This document shows, in pieces, positions 33,864-42,337 of a stretch of 42,337 bases of DNA. The position numbers and the translations under genes are program-made. Every line of letters begins with the position of its first letter. Within the stretch, counting starts at the first letter, position 1. The notes beneath the pieces are model-generated. The model saw nothing but the letters and a program-made list of their open reading frames with translations, made no database searches and had not been told where the DNA came from. The stretch comes from an uncultured Geobacter sp. (lineage in GTDB: Bacteria; Desulfobacterota; Desulfuromonadia; Geobacterales; CAIOGM01), in contig CAIOGM010000087.1 of assembly GCA_903857795.1 (NCBI GenBank), forward strand, positions 1-42,337, written 5' to 3'.

Positions 33864-34061
33864 GTCTGGTGGAATAGTGGGTTTTCCAGCCATCGATGAC
33901 ACCCACTAAAAAAGTGGAGCGTGAGGAGGAGAGCTCTTTCCCCGAGAGAGGATACCGGAATCCGGGGGGAGGGTGCATCCACCCATTTGGTGGTGGTGCG
34001 CAATTTCCACGGCCTCACAGATACGGTGATTGGCGTGGGTAAAATGTTGAGGGCATACCAC
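33864..34061. repeat. Degenerate ~190-bp repeat, copy B
   Basis: Direct repeat partner of 31048-31231, about 75-80 percent alike by eye with small insertions. Together the copies flank the diguanylate cyclase gene with 2.6 kb between them. Confidence 0.75.
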
Positions 34062-34261
34062 AGCGTTGCAAAATGATTTCCCCATCCGCGAATGACCTGT
34101 TGATCTGGTCGATCAGCGTCCTTGCCCTTCAAAGCTCTAGCGCATATCGACCGCGTGGTCATACAGTAAAATTCCGAGTGGCAGTAGGGCTGAAGCTGTT
34201 CAGTTCAACAGGAGTTTATGTATCGGCTACGCGATGCGTAAACTCTTAAAGTGTTAATGAT

Positions 34262-34296
34262 GTAAATAATCCCGACACGATGTCGGAATTATTTAC
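34262..34296. other. 16-bp hairpin upstream of the riboswitch
   Basis: 34262-34277 (GTAAATAATCCCGACA) pairs with 34281-34296 except for one mismatch, around a 3-nt loop. It is AT-rich on the flanks and symmetrical, so it may terminate transcription in either direction and insulate the region to the left from the riboswitch transcript. Confidence 0.6.
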
Positions 34297-34377
34297 AGTT
34301 ATGTCTTCAATGTTGCGAAAATATGACAATAACTCACTGACTTAATGAGACCACCGCGTGGCGTACTTTTTGCATAC

Positions 34378-34454
34378 AGTACGTGACGAAAGCCAAACCA
34401 CCCGTGAGGGTGGGACGGAAAACCTAGGGTCTTGCCGAGACAGCCGGGCTGCCA
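34378..34454 (+). ncRNA. GEMM-I-type cyclic dinucleotide riboswitch aptamer
   Basis: The order GCCAAACCACCC, a GTGA (GNRA) tetraloop (34404-34407) on a CCACCC/GGGTGG stem, GGGACGGAAAACCTAGG, a GTCT/AGAC-closed hairpin and GCCGGGCTGCC matches the GEMM-I aptamer and is very like those I know from Geobacter, some of which bind 3',3'-cGAMP instead of c-di-GMP. The specificity base cannot be fixed with certainty by eye. It lies about 115 bp before a chemoreceptor gene and is followed by a terminator, as expected of a transcriptional switch. Confidence 0.85.
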
Positions 34455-34491
34455 AAGGATTGAAGTTCCTTCGATCAGGGTCCCGGTTTTT
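34444..34491 (+). terminator. Riboswitch-controlled terminator
   Basis: An outer stem CCGGG (34444-34448)/CCCGG (34482-34486) and an inner stem GATTGAAG/CTTCGATC (34458-34465/34469-34476) are followed by five T (34487-34491). The 5' arm is also the 3' strand of the aptamer (GCCGGGCTGCC), so ligand binding should block the terminator: an ON switch. Confidence 0.7.
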
Positions 34492-34569
34492 GTACGTTGT
34501 GAGCCTTTTGGAACCATGACCCCACGCCCTTTAGCAGTCGAATAAACAGAGCTTACGGAGAGGTTTATC

Positions 34570-36921
34570 ATGCAGAACTTGAAGATCGGCGTAAAACTGG
34601 CTTGCGGATTCCTGGTCGTGGCGATTTTCGCCGCCGTCGTTGGCGGGGTCGGGATTCTCAATATCAAAACAATCGACAAGGCAGACACCAAGCTCTACGA
34701 GAAGATCACGGTTCCCCTCGCCGAAATTGGGCAACTCTCCACCTCCTTCCACCGGATGCGCTGCGACGTAATAAGGATGCTCATCGCCAGAGATCAGGCC
34801 GAACTGAAGGACCTTGAGAGTAAGGGCAATGAGCGCGACAAGGAAATCGACGTGTTGCTCGTCAAAATCGAGAAAACCCTTTTGACCGATGCCGGCCGGA
34901 AGCAGTTCCAAGAGATGAAGCGGAGCTACGCCAGGTATGATGCCGCGGAGAAGAAGTACCTCGCACTTGTCATGGTCGGCAAACGGGCCGAAGCTGAGGC
35001 CATCCTGAATGGAGAGATGGAGGCCGCTCGCAAGGAAGCCCAAAAAGATATCGCAACCATCATGGAGACCAAGGTCCTGCTGGCAAAAGAGACCTCGGAC
35101 AGTAACACCGCCATGGCGGACCACTCCACTATTTTGATGTCCGGGTTCACGCTGGCGGCCATCCTGTTCGGTCTCGGCATCGGCTGGATCATCACCCGGG
35201 GAATCAAGCGGCAACTGGGGGGAGAGCCGGCTTTTGTGGCCGAGTTGGCCGGCAAGGTGGCGATAGGCGATCTCTCTACCCGGATTGATACTGCAGGCAA
35301 GGACCCCAACAGTATCATCATGGCCATGTACAGGATGTCAGAGGCGATCAAGTCCCTGGTGGCCGATGCCGGACTGCTCTCCCAGGCAGCGGTGGCGGGC
35401 CAACTGGCCACCCGGGCCGATGCCGACAAGCATCAGGGAGATTACCGACAGATTGTTGTCGGTGTCAACGAAACCCTGGATGCCGTCATCGGCCCACTCA
35501 ATGTCGCGGCCCGCTATGTGGACCGGATCTCCAAGGGCGACATCCCGCCGAGGATTTCAGAATCATACAATGGTGACTTCAATAACATAAAGAATAACCT
35601 CAACACCTGCATCGATGCAGTCAGCGCCATGGTAGCTGACGCCAACCTTCTGGTTCAGGCCGCCGTGGACGGCAAGCTATCAACCCGGGCCGACGCCGGC
35701 AAACACCAGGGGGACTTTCAGAAGATTGTAGCAGGAGTTAATCAGACCCTTGACGCGGTCATCGGCCCGTTGAACGTGGCCGCCGAATACGTGGACCGAA
35801 TCTCCAAGGGTGATATGCCCCCCATTATCAGCGACACCTACCACGGCGACTTCAACGAGGTAAAAAACAACCTCAACGTCCTAATCGAAGCCTTGAACCG
35901 TATCACCGCCGGCGCCAAGGAGGTGGCCAGCGGCAACCTGATGGTGGATCTCAAGGAACGCTCCATCAATGACGAGCTCATGCACTCTCTCATCGCCATG
36001 GTCCGGCAGCTCACCTCCGTTGTGAGCGAGGTGAAGAGTGCCGCAGACAACGTGGCAGCCGGTTCTCTGGAGATGAGTTCCGGATCGGAGAATATGTCTC
36101 ACGGGGCTTCGGAGCAGGCTGCTGCTGCCGAACAGGCCTCTTCCAGCATGGAGCAGATGACCTCCAACATCCGGCAGAACGCCGACAACGCCCAACAGAC
36201 CAACAAAATCAGCAATAAGGCTGCGGAAGACGCCGCAAGCGGCGGCGCGGCGGTGGCGGAGACTGTGGCGGCCATGAGGGAGATCGCGGGGAAGATCACC
36301 ATCATTGAGGAGATTGCCCGGCAAACAAATATGCTGGCGTTGAACGCGGCCATCGAGGCGGCCCGAGCCGGGGAGCACGGCAAGGGGTTTGCAGTGGTTG
36401 CCTCGGAGGTGCGCAAGCTGGCCGAGCGGAGCCAGGCTGCGGCCCGGGAGATCTCCGGACTCTCGGCGTCCAGCGTGGAGGTTGCCGAACGGGCCGGAGA
36501 GATGCTGACCAAGATCGTGCCGGACATCCAGAAAACTGCGGAGCTGGTGCAGGAGATAAACGCTGCCAGCCGGGAACAGGACAGCGGAGCCGAACAGATC
36601 AACAAGGCGATCCAGCAGCTGGATCAGGTGATCCAGCAGAACGCTTCGGCCGCCGAAGAGATGGCGTCAACAGCTGAAGAGCTCTCCTCCCAGGCGGAGC
36701 AACTTCAGGCCACGGTGGCCTTCTTCCGGATTGACGACAGCGGGCGGAGAGCCTTGCCGGCCCGGCGGGTGTCGCGGGCCGCGGCGAAACCGGCCCAACG
36801 GCCTGCTCCCACCGCCATAAAGTCTATGCCGATCAGTTACGGCGGAGTGAAGAAGGCGGTAGGGCACGACCTGGTTATGGAGAGCGGCGATCACCTGGAC
36901 AACAGCTTCGAAAAGTTCTGA
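34570..36921 (+). CDS. Methyl-accepting chemotaxis protein with duplicated HAMP-like modules
   Basis: 783 residues; GGAGAGG precedes the ATG. A first membrane helix (about 9-30) is followed by a periplasmic four-helix-bundle sensor (4HB_MCP, about 32-185), a second helix (about 193-213), and a HAMP domain. Two nearly identical 91-residue modules then start at residues 264 and 355 ([20 protein letters not shown], ending [17 protein letters not shown]), as in poly-HAMP receptors. The signalling domain follows, with hairpin tip [20 protein letters not shown]. The C-terminus is an extended tail ending DNSFEKF, with no NWETF-like tether. Its leader carries the GEMM-I switch, so a cyclic dinucleotide controls its expression. 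Ligand unknown. Confidence 0.93.
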   Translation: MQNLKIGVKLACGFLVVAIFAAVVGGVGILNIKTIDKADTKLYEKITVPLAEIGQLSTSFHRMRCDVIRMLIARDQAELKDLESKGNERDKEIDVLLVKIEKTLLTDAGRKQFQEMKRSYARYDAAEKKYLALVMVGKRAEAEAILNGEMEAARKEAQKDIATIMETKVLLAKETSDSNTAMADHSTILMSGFTLAAILFGLGIGWIITRGIKRQLGGEPAFVAELAGKVAIGDLSTRIDTAGKDPNSIIMAMYRMSEAIKSLVADAGLLSQAAVAGQLATRADADKHQGDYRQIVVGVNETLDAVIGPLNVAARYVDRISKGDIPPRISESYNGDFNNIKNNLNTCIDAVSAMVADANLLVQAAVDGKLSTRADAGKHQGDFQKIVAGVNQTLDAVIGPLNVAAEYVDRISKGDMPPIISDTYHGDFNEVKNNLNVLIEALNRITAGAKEVASGNLMVDLKERSINDELMHSLIAMVRQLTSVVSEVKSAADNVAAGSLEMSSGSENMSHGASEQAAAAEQASSSMEQMTSNIRQNADNAQQTNKISNKAAEDAASGGAAVAETVAAMREIAGKITIIEEIARQTNMLALNAAIEAARAGEHGKGFAVVASEVRKLAERSQAAAREISGLSASSVEVAERAGEMLTKIVPDIQKTAELVQEINAASREQDSGAEQINKAIQQLDQVIQQNASAAEEMASTAEELSSQAEQLQATVAFFRIDDSGRRALPARRVSRAAAKPAQRPAPTAIKSMPISYGGVKKAVGHDLVMESGDHLDNSFEKF

Positions 36922-36951
36922 CATGGAGGGGATGCATGAAGCAAGAGTATC

Positions 36952-37196
36952 ATGGTAACCACCCCGGATCTCTCCATTAAGCTCGGAGATGAGCTCTTTG
37001 CTGTGGATGTGGCAAAGGTCCGAGAGATCCTGGACGTCATCGCGACCACCAAGGTCCCAAGACACCCGAGTACATGAAAGGGGTCATCAATCTCCACGGC
37101 AGTGTCGTTCGTCAAGTCAAGGGGATAGGCAAAAGCGCCGATCAATTCCTATCATCCTCAGTATCGACAAGGTAATCACTACAAAGCTACGATCAG
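36952..37196 (+). pseudogene. cheW: Broken cheW
   Basis: The frame from ATG 36952 reads MVTTPDLSIKLGDELFAVDV, then AKVREILDVIATTKVP, a CheW start, then stops. Skipping one base near 37059 restores PEYMKGVINLHGSVV, the CheW core, and a further shift near 37140 restores IPIILSIDKVITTKL, the CheW C-terminal strand. At least two frameshifts and a shortened middle make it non-functional. It follows the chemoreceptor gene by 30 bp, the usual neighbour relation. Confidence 0.8.
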
Positions 37197-37229
37197 AGGC
37201 CGAAGCAACGGGTCAAAGGCGATGCTGCG

Positions 37230-37413
37230 TCCATGCCGGGGGATGAGATCGGCAAGATCAGGGAGGGGCTGGAAATTGACTACATTCTGGCCGATGGGGT
37301 CGACGTGATCAGCGAATCCATGTCCGGTGCGGTGCGGGTCAGCCGGATTGTCCAGGATTTGAGGAGCTTTTCCCGGGTGGATGCGCCGGAGACAGAAGTA
37401 CCTGACATTTCCT
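37230..37413 (+). pseudogene. Histidine kinase remnant (DHp helix fragment)
   Basis: An open stretch reads IREGLEIDYILADGVDVISE, then SMSGAVRVSRIVQDLRSFSR, wording of the helix after the phospho-His in sensor kinases that end in DLRSFSR. No kinase ATP-binding domain or upstream part is present, and the frame runs on into the hypA leader. It is a leftover piece of a deleted two-component gene. Confidence 0.65.
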
Positions 37414-37484
37414 TACATAATTTGATGCACATTCGCACGGATAGTCGCTACTATGCGCCATCCCGCCGAAAGTGTGAGGTCCCG

Positions 37485-37814
37485 ATGCACGAACTGTCCA
37501 TAACCCAGAGTATGGTGGAACTATGTGAAAGAAACGCCGCCGGACGCCGGGTCATCTCCGTCACCATGGAGATCGGCGAGCTCTCCGGCGTAGTCCTCGA
37601 CGCCGTGGAGTTCTGCTTCGACGCCTGCAGCCGTGACACCCTGCTGGAAGGAGCTCTGCTGATTATGGAGCGAATTCCCGGACGGGGGCGCTGCTGTTGC
37701 GGCGCCGAATCCCCCATCTCTTCCTACTTTGACCCCTGTTCCAGCTGCGGCGGTTTCGGCCTGACCGTCACCGCCGGAGAGGAGCTGCGGGTCCGCGAAC
37801 TGGAGGTCGAATAA
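37485..37814 (+). CDS. hypA: Hydrogenase maturation nickel metallochaperone HypA
   Basis: 109 residues from ATG 37485 (GAGG upstream). It begins [15 protein letters not shown] with the Ni-binding His2 and Glu3. Zinc cysteines are RCCCG and PCSSCGG; the first pair is normally CxxC and here reads Cys-Cys-Cys with one residue fewer, so the zinc site may be slightly different. Strand-helix wording [20 protein letters not shown] is typical. HypA brings nickel to [NiFe]-hydrogenase with HypB. Its stop overlaps the hypB start by one base. Its frame is open upstream through a kinase relic, which is not part of it. Confidence 0.92.
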   Translation: MHELSITQSMVELCERNAAGRRVISVTMEIGELSGVVLDAVEFCFDACSRDTLLEGALLIMERIPGRGRCCCGAESPISSYFDPCSSCGGFGLTVTAGEELRVRELEVE

Positions 37815-38623
37815 TGTGCACTACCTGTGGCTGTAGCCCGACCGAAACCCACGACCATCTCTATGCCGATGGCCGGCGTCACCACCATACCCACGAACTG
37901 AATCTCCCGCAGCATAAGCACGAGCATGACCATGAATCCAGGATTATCGCCATCGAGAGCGATATCCTCGGCAAGAACAACATCCTGGCCGGCGACAACC
38001 GGTCGCTCTTCCGTGAGAAGGGGATCTTTACCCTCAATCTGGTCAGCTCTCCCGGCTCAGGCAAGACCACCCTCCTGGAGCGGACGCTCACCGATCTGCG
38101 AGAGTCGTCCCGTTGCGCCGTCATCGAGGGGGACCAGCAGACCAGCAACGACGCCGACCGGATCGCCGCCACGGGAGTACCGGTGCGGCAGATCAACACC
38201 GGCGCCGGCTGCCACCTGGACGCCCACATGGTGAGCCACGCCCTGGAGCAGTTCGACCTCAACGGGTTGGAGCTCCTCTTCATAGAGAACGTGGGGAACC
38301 TGGTCTGCCCGGCGGCCTTCGATCTGGGGGAAGATCACAAGGTGGTCGTCCTCTCAGTCACCGAGGGGGAGGACAAGCCGCTCAAGTACCCCCAGATGTT
38401 CCATAACTCCACGGTCATGCTCCTCAACAAGATCGACCTCCTCCCCCATCTCGATTTTAACGTGGCGCGCTGTCTCGAAATGGCCCGCCGGGTCAATCCA
38501 GGGATACTCATCTTCCAACTCTCCGCCCGCACCGGGGAGGGGATGGAAGAGTGGTACGGGTGGCTCAAGGAGCAGCAACGGCTTAAATTAATTACTAATT
38601 ATGTTAAAACGTATCCGGTGTGA
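37814..38623 (+). CDS. hypB: Hydrogenase maturation GTPase HypB
   Basis: 269 residues. The N-terminal high-affinity Ni motif region is [15 protein letters not shown] followed by a His-rich stretch ([19 protein letters not shown]) that can store nickel. The GTPase domain has P-loop [12 protein letters not shown], switch [13 protein letters not shown], the Cys-His metal site [20 protein letters not shown] and NKIDLLP. It drives nickel insertion with HypA. It overlaps hypA by one base and hypF by 23 bp. Confidence 0.95.
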   Translation: MCTTCGCSPTETHDHLYADGRRHHHTHELNLPQHKHEHDHESRIIAIESDILGKNNILAGDNRSLFREKGIFTLNLVSSPGSGKTTLLERTLTDLRESSRCAVIEGDQQTSNDADRIAATGVPVRQINTGAGCHLDAHMVSHALEQFDLNGLELLFIENVGNLVCPAAFDLGEDHKVVVLSVTEGEDKPLKYPQMFHNSTVMLLNKIDLLPHLDFNVARCLEMARRVNPGILIFQLSARTGEGMEEWYGWLKEQQRLKLITNYVKTYPV

Positions 38624-40880
38624 CATAGGCGGCATCGTGCAGGGAGTGGGATTCAGGCCCTTCGTCTACCGGCTTGCCCGGCGCCATGGCCTTACCGGCT
38701 GGGTCTGCAACAGCTCCGGCGGGGTCATCATCGAAGCCGAAGGTTCGGACGAGGAGCTGAACCTCTTTATCTCTGCCATAAGAGGCGAGGCTCCGCCGCT
38801 GGCGATGATCACCGGAGTCGAAACCTCGGAGATCCACCTTGTCGCTGACGACGGTTTCGTCATAAGGGAGAGCGCAGCGGGGGGGAAGAGCATCGAGATC
38901 TCGCCCGATTGGGACGTCTGTCCCGACTGCCTCCGGGAATTGTTCCACAAGGATGACCGGCGCTTCGGCTACCCCTTCATCACCTGCACCAACTGCGGCC
39001 CCCGCTACTCCATCATCACCGGAACCCCCTACGACCGGCCGCTCACGACCATGGCCCCCTTCGTCATGTGCCCCGTCTGTCAGGGAGAGTACGACGATCC
39101 GGCTGACCGGCGGTTCCACGCCCAGCCCAACGGCTGTCCTGTCTGCGGCCCTCGCCTGACGCTGACCGACGCCAGCGGGGCGACGATAGCCGGTGATCCC
39201 GTGGCGACGGCGGTACGACTCCTGACCGCAGGAAAGATTCTCGCCGTCAAGGGGACCGGCGGCTATCACCTGGCCGTGGATTCCGCCAATGACATGGCGG
39301 TGCGGGAGCTGCGCCGGCGGAAGCAGCGGGACGAAAAGCCCTTCGCCCTCATGGCGCCGGGGCTGGTGGAGACCCGGCGGTTCGCCCTTCCCGACCAGCG
39401 GGAGGAGCGGTTCATGGCCTCGCCGGAACGCCCCATAGTCCTGCTCCGCAAAAGGGAGGAGAGCTCTCTTTCGCCGGCCATCGCCCCGGCCAACGGTTAC
39501 TACGGCGTCATGCTCCCAAGCACACCGCTGCAGCATCTCCTCCTTAGGGGGAATTTTTGGGCCCTCGTCATGACCAGCGGCAATCTGAGCGACGAGCCGA
39601 TCGCCTTCCATGACGAGGAGGCGCGGCGGCGGCTGGAAGGGGTCGCCGATCTCTTCCTGACCCATGACCGGGCGATCCGGACGCGGCTGGATGACTCGAT
39701 AATCAGGGTCTTCCAGGGGAATCCGCTCTTTCTCCGGCGCTCCCGCGGGTATGCCCCCCGGGCCGTTGCGCTGCCGGTCGGACAGCGGAGCGTCCTGGCC
39801 GTGGGGGCCGAGCTGAAGGGGGCTATCTGTCTCACCCGGGACGACCGCGCCTTCCTGAGCCAGCATGTGGGAGACCTGAAGAACCCGGAGACGCTCGCCT
39901 CCCTGGAAGAGACTGCGGCTCATCTGGCATCACTCCTTGAGATCCGGCCGGAACTCGTGGCCCACGACCTTCACCCGGACTACCTCTCCACCCGGTGGGC
40001 CCTCTCCATGGACAACCTGCCGAAGATGGGGGTCCAGCACCACCACGCCCATCTGGCAGCCTGTATGGCGGAGAACGGCCTGGAAGGCGAGGTCATCGGG
40101 GTGATCTTCGACGGGACCGGGTACGGGAGCGACGGGACGGTCTGGGGAGGGGAATTCCTCGTGGGAGGATACGACATCTTCCGGAGGGCAGGCCACCTCC
40201 GGCAGGTGCCGCTTCCTGGCGGAGACGCGGCGGTGCGCGAACCGTTCCGGATGGCCCTTGCCTGGCTGCGCGAGGCCTTCGGCCCGGAGGCGTTCGACCT
40301 CCCCCTGCCGTTCATCACCTCCCTGGCGGAGGGGGAGCGGAAACTCTTCGACAAGATGATCCAGCGGGGGCTCAACTCTCCTCTCACCTCAAGCTGCGGC
40401 CGGCTCTTCGACGCCGTGGCGGCACTTTTAGGGATCAGAAGTTCGGTCACTTACGAGGGGCAGGCAGCCATAGAGCTGGAGGGGATGGCGGAGCGAGGGG
40501 CAGAGCGTGCCGTGTTCCCCTTCGAGATTGCCCATGCCGGCGCTACTGCTTCTCTCATCCTTGACATGGCGCCGACGGTCCGGGCGTTGACGGAAGCGGT
40601 TCTGGCCGGGGATGGCTGGGCCGACCTCGCCCGGGCCTTCCATCTGACCCTTGCCACGGCGACGGCGGAGCTCTGCGCAACCATCCGGGAGGAGAGCGGC
40701 CTCAATCGGGTGGTTCTCTCTGGCGGGGTCTTTCAGAACAGGCTCCTGGCTGCGGGGGTGCACGACCTTCTCTCGGCCAGAAATTTTCAGGTTTTCACCC
40801 ACCGGCTGGTCCCCCCCAACGACGGGGGGGTGGCCCTGGGGCAGGCAATCATCGCGGGAAGGAGCAGGATATGTGCGTAG
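38601..40880 (+). CDS. hypF: Carbamoyltransferase HypF
   Basis: 759 residues, full family length. Acylphosphatase domain ([20 protein letters not shown]), zinc-finger pairs [17 protein letters not shown] and CPVCGP, YrdC-like domain ([20 protein letters not shown]) and Kae1-like domain ([39 protein letters not shown]). It makes the carbamoyl group that HypE turns into the cyanide ligands of [NiFe]-hydrogenase. It starts inside hypB (23-bp overlap) and ends inside hypC (10-bp overlap), so translation is coupled. Confidence 0.96.
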   Translation: MLKRIRCDIGGIVQGVGFRPFVYRLARRHGLTGWVCNSSGGVIIEAEGSDEELNLFISAIRGEAPPLAMITGVETSEIHLVADDGFVIRESAAGGKSIEISPDWDVCPDCLRELFHKDDRRFGYPFITCTNCGPRYSIITGTPYDRPLTTMAPFVMCPVCQGEYDDPADRRFHAQPNGCPVCGPRLTLTDASGATIAGDPVATAVRLLTAGKILAVKGTGGYHLAVDSANDMAVRELRRRKQRDEKPFALMAPGLVETRRFALPDQREERFMASPERPIVLLRKREESSLSPAIAPANGYYGVMLPSTPLQHLLLRGNFWALVMTSGNLSDEPIAFHDEEARRRLEGVADLFLTHDRAIRTRLDDSIIRVFQGNPLFLRRSRGYAPRAVALPVGQRSVLAVGAELKGAICLTRDDRAFLSQHVGDLKNPETLASLEETAAHLASLLEIRPELVAHDLHPDYLSTRWALSMDNLPKMGVQHHHAHLAACMAENGLEGEVIGVIFDGTGYGSDGTVWGGEFLVGGYDIFRRAGHLRQVPLPGGDAAVREPFRMALAWLREAFGPEAFDLPLPFITSLAEGERKLFDKMIQRGLNSPLTSSCGRLFDAVAALLGIRSSVTYEGQAAIELEGMAERGAERAVFPFEIAHAGATASLILDMAPTVRALTEAVLAGDGWADLARAFHLTLATATAELCATIREESGLNRVVLSGGVFQNRLLAAGVHDLLSARNFQVFTHRLVPPNDGGVALGQAIIAGRSRICA

Positions 40881-41101
40881 GGGTCCCTATGGAGGTCATC
40901 AGCAGGAACGGCGACAATATCGTCGCGGAGATCGACGGAGTCAGGCGGGAGGCGAGTCTCATGATCCTGGGGGACGAGGTGAACGTGGGTGACTACGTCA
41001 TCGTCCACGCCGGGTTCGCCATCTCCCTCCTGGACAAAGAGGAGGCACTGGAGACGCTGGAGCTGATGCGGGGTGTCTTCTCGTCGGCGGATATGGCATG
41101 A
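40871..41101 (+). CDS. hypC: Hydrogenase assembly chaperone HypC
   Basis: 76 residues beginning MCVGVPMEV, the family start with the essential Cys2. The small beta-barrel continues (VAEIDGVRREASLMILGDEV, then GDYVIVHAGFAISLLDKEEA). HypC forms the HypCD complex on which the Fe(CN)2CO group is built. GGAGGTCA is not before it; AAGGAGCAGGAT before the ATG serves. It overlaps hypF by 10 bp and hypD by four bases. Confidence 0.95.
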   Translation: MCVGVPMEVISRNGDNIVAEIDGVRREASLMILGDEVNVGDYVIVHAGFAISLLDKEEALETLELMRGVFSSADMA

Positions 41102-42186
41102 ACTATCAGGACGACTTTCGTGACCGGCAGCTGGTAGCCGGACTGGCGGAGCGGATCAGGCTCCTGACCCAGGGGCTCAAAGCCCCCCTGACCTTCATGG
41201 AGGTCTGCGGCACCCACACCATGGCCATCTACCAGTACGGCCTCCGGACCCTCCTCCCCACCCAGGTGCGGCTGATCTCCGGTCCCGGCTGCCCGGTCTG
41301 CGTCACCCCTAACGGCTACCTGGACCGGGCGCTGGCTCTCTCCCGGCTCACCGATGTGACCATTGCCACCTTCGGCGACATGCTCCGGGTCCCCGGCTCC
41401 CGGTCCTCCCTCATGGAAGAGCGGGCCCGGGGAGCGGACATCCGGATCGTCTACTCCCCCCTGGACGCCGTGGCCCTGGCGTCGAAGAATCCGGAGCGGC
41501 GCGTCGTCTTCCTCGGTGTCGGTTTCGAGACCACGGCCCCGACCATCGGCGGGAGCATCCTTACCGCTCAGACAAGGGGGTTGACCAACTTCTTCGTCCT
41601 CGCCACCCACAAAACCATCCCCGGCCCCATGGCGCTCCTCGCCAACGACCCGGAGCTGACCATCGACGGCTACCTCTGCCCGGCCCACGTCAGCGCCATC
41701 ATCGGCGCCGACGCCTTCCTCCCCCTGGCTCAGACGGGAATCCCCTGTGTTGTCACCGGTTTCGAGCCGGCGGATGTCCTCCAGGGGGTGGAACTGCTGG
41801 TGCGGCAGGTGGTTGAGGGACGCCATGAGGTGGAGAACCAGTACCGGCGAGTGGTGAGTCGGGAGGGAAACAGGAAGGCCCAGGAGATCATCCGGCAGCT
41901 GTTCGTGACTGCCGACGCTGCCTGGCGCGGTATCGGCGTCATTGAAGGAAGCGGCCTGGTCATTGCTCCGGCCTACCGTGAGTTCGACGCAGCCGAGATG
42001 ATTCCTGTAGAGGTCGAGGCGCCGGTGGAGCACCCCGGCTGCCGTTGCGGGGAGATCCTCCGCGGGAAGATCTCCCCCTTCGACTGCCCTCTCTTCGGCA
42101 TCGTCTGCACCCCCGAAGCCCCGGTGGGGGCCTGCATGGTCTCCTCGGAAGGGACTTGCGCCGCGGCGTACAAATACGGCAGATAA
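41098..42186 (+). CDS. hypD: Hydrogenase formation iron-sulfur protein HypD
   Basis: 362 residues. Conserved motifs: FMEVCGTHTMAI (active Cys), SGPGCPVCVTP (thiol pair), GFETTAPT, and the Fe-S cysteines near the C-terminus (HPGCRCGEILRGKISPFDCP, then FGIVCTP). HypD with HypC binds the iron and its CO and CN ligands. Start ATGA overlaps the hypC stop. Nothing after the gene in the window continues the operon. Confidence 0.96.
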   Translation: MNYQDDFRDRQLVAGLAERIRLLTQGLKAPLTFMEVCGTHTMAIYQYGLRTLLPTQVRLISGPGCPVCVTPNGYLDRALALSRLTDVTIATFGDMLRVPGSRSSLMEERARGADIRIVYSPLDAVALASKNPERRVVFLGVGFETTAPTIGGSILTAQTRGLTNFFVLATHKTIPGPMALLANDPELTIDGYLCPAHVSAIIGADAFLPLAQTGIPCVVTGFEPADVLQGVELLVRQVVEGRHEVENQYRRVVSREGNRKAQEIIRQLFVTADAAWRGIGVIEGSGLVIAPAYREFDAAEMIPVEVEAPVEHPGCRCGEILRGKISPFDCPLFGIVCTPEAPVGACMVSSEGTCAAAYKYGR

Positions 42187-42337
42187 GAACCCAAGGTAAT
42201 TAGTGCTTGAACGTGATGCCAAATTATCCAATAAAAGCAAATAGTTATATCTTTTTTGCTCTATAAAGTTTATACTCTCTCGGATGGTGGTGGTTTTCCC
42301 AGAGGCCGTAATGGCCTGATTTAGCCATGATTTTTTA
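42187..42337. other. Non-coding tail after hypD
   Basis: No gene. AT-rich, with a short stem AGCAAA/TTTGCT (about 42236-42261) across a T run, and GGCCGTAATGGCC near the end. hypE, the usual partner of hypD, does not begin here; it may follow beyond the window or lie elsewhere. Confidence 0.5.

Noticed and set aside
38604-39923. 439-codon minus-strand frame over hypF
   Set aside because: Antisense of hypF; Arg/Gly/Pro-rich with no domain.
40993-42240. 415-codon minus-strand frame over hypC-hypD
   Set aside because: Antisense of hypD; no motif and no ribosome-binding site.
42187-42337. Start of hypE after hypD
   Set aside because: The 151 bp are AT-rich and have no start codon with ribosome-binding site or HypE wording.

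Overview
The window reads as a high-GC chromosome segment of a Geobacter-like bacterium (Desulfuromonadia). The basis is a secreted CXXCH multihaem cytochrome next to a PEP-CTERM protein, NrfJ-like secreted proteins, a tolQRAB-pal-cpoB-manB cluster in the order usual for the group, a GEMM-I-type riboswitch ahead of a chemoreceptor, and a hydrogenase maturation cluster hypA-B-F-C-D. The species cannot be named from sequence alone.

Layout. (1) 1-7.1 kb, minus strand: exported proteins: a partial membrane-anchored protein, two paralogous NrfJ-like/OB-fold proteins, a DUF3187-like outer-membrane protein, a PEP-CTERM protein and a five-CXXCH cytochrome. (2) 7.4-13.5 kb, minus strand: tolQ-tolR-tolA-tolB-pal-cpoB-manB, the trans-envelope Tol-Pal machine plus phosphomannomutase, with several 1-4 nt start/stop overlaps. 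(3) 13.6-22.8 kb: an rdgC-like gene, a yihY-family membrane protein and a nitrilase-family amidase (minus), a single-domain response regulator (plus), and an overlapping ABC-F/lon/mlaE-like run (minus). (4) 22.9-30.7 kb: tRNA-Arg(ACG) holding a 7.7-kb integrative element bounded by a 47-bp direct repeat. The element has a tyrosine integrase at one end, an excisionase-like HTH, an SF3 (D5/P4-type) helicase, small unknown genes, a Mor-like regulator and, in its mostly non-coding left third, decayed HTH reading frames, a dense cluster of different palindromes and iteron-like direct repeats. It looks like a replicating satellite or plasmid-like island; no capsid, conjugation or recognised defence gene is visible. 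(5) 30.8-37.4 kb: a scarred region with a head-to-head array of 23-bp repeats that looks like a collapsed insertion-sequence end pair, two copies of a ~190-bp degenerate repeat flanking a PAS-PAS-GAF-GGDEF diguanylate cyclase, a GEMM-I riboswitch with a terminator upstream of a methyl-accepting chemotaxis protein, and broken cheW and histidine kinase genes. (6) 37.5-42.2 kb: hypA, hypB, hypF, hypC and hypD, tightly overlapping; hypE is not in the remaining 150 bp.

How parts may work together: the GGDEF enzyme and the GEMM-type switch put cyclic-dinucleotide synthesis and sensing 0.7 kb apart, next to a chemoreceptor. The most unusual sequence is the palindrome and iteron cluster of the integrated element (24.3-25.2 kb), a candidate replication or control locus paired with its SF3 helicase.
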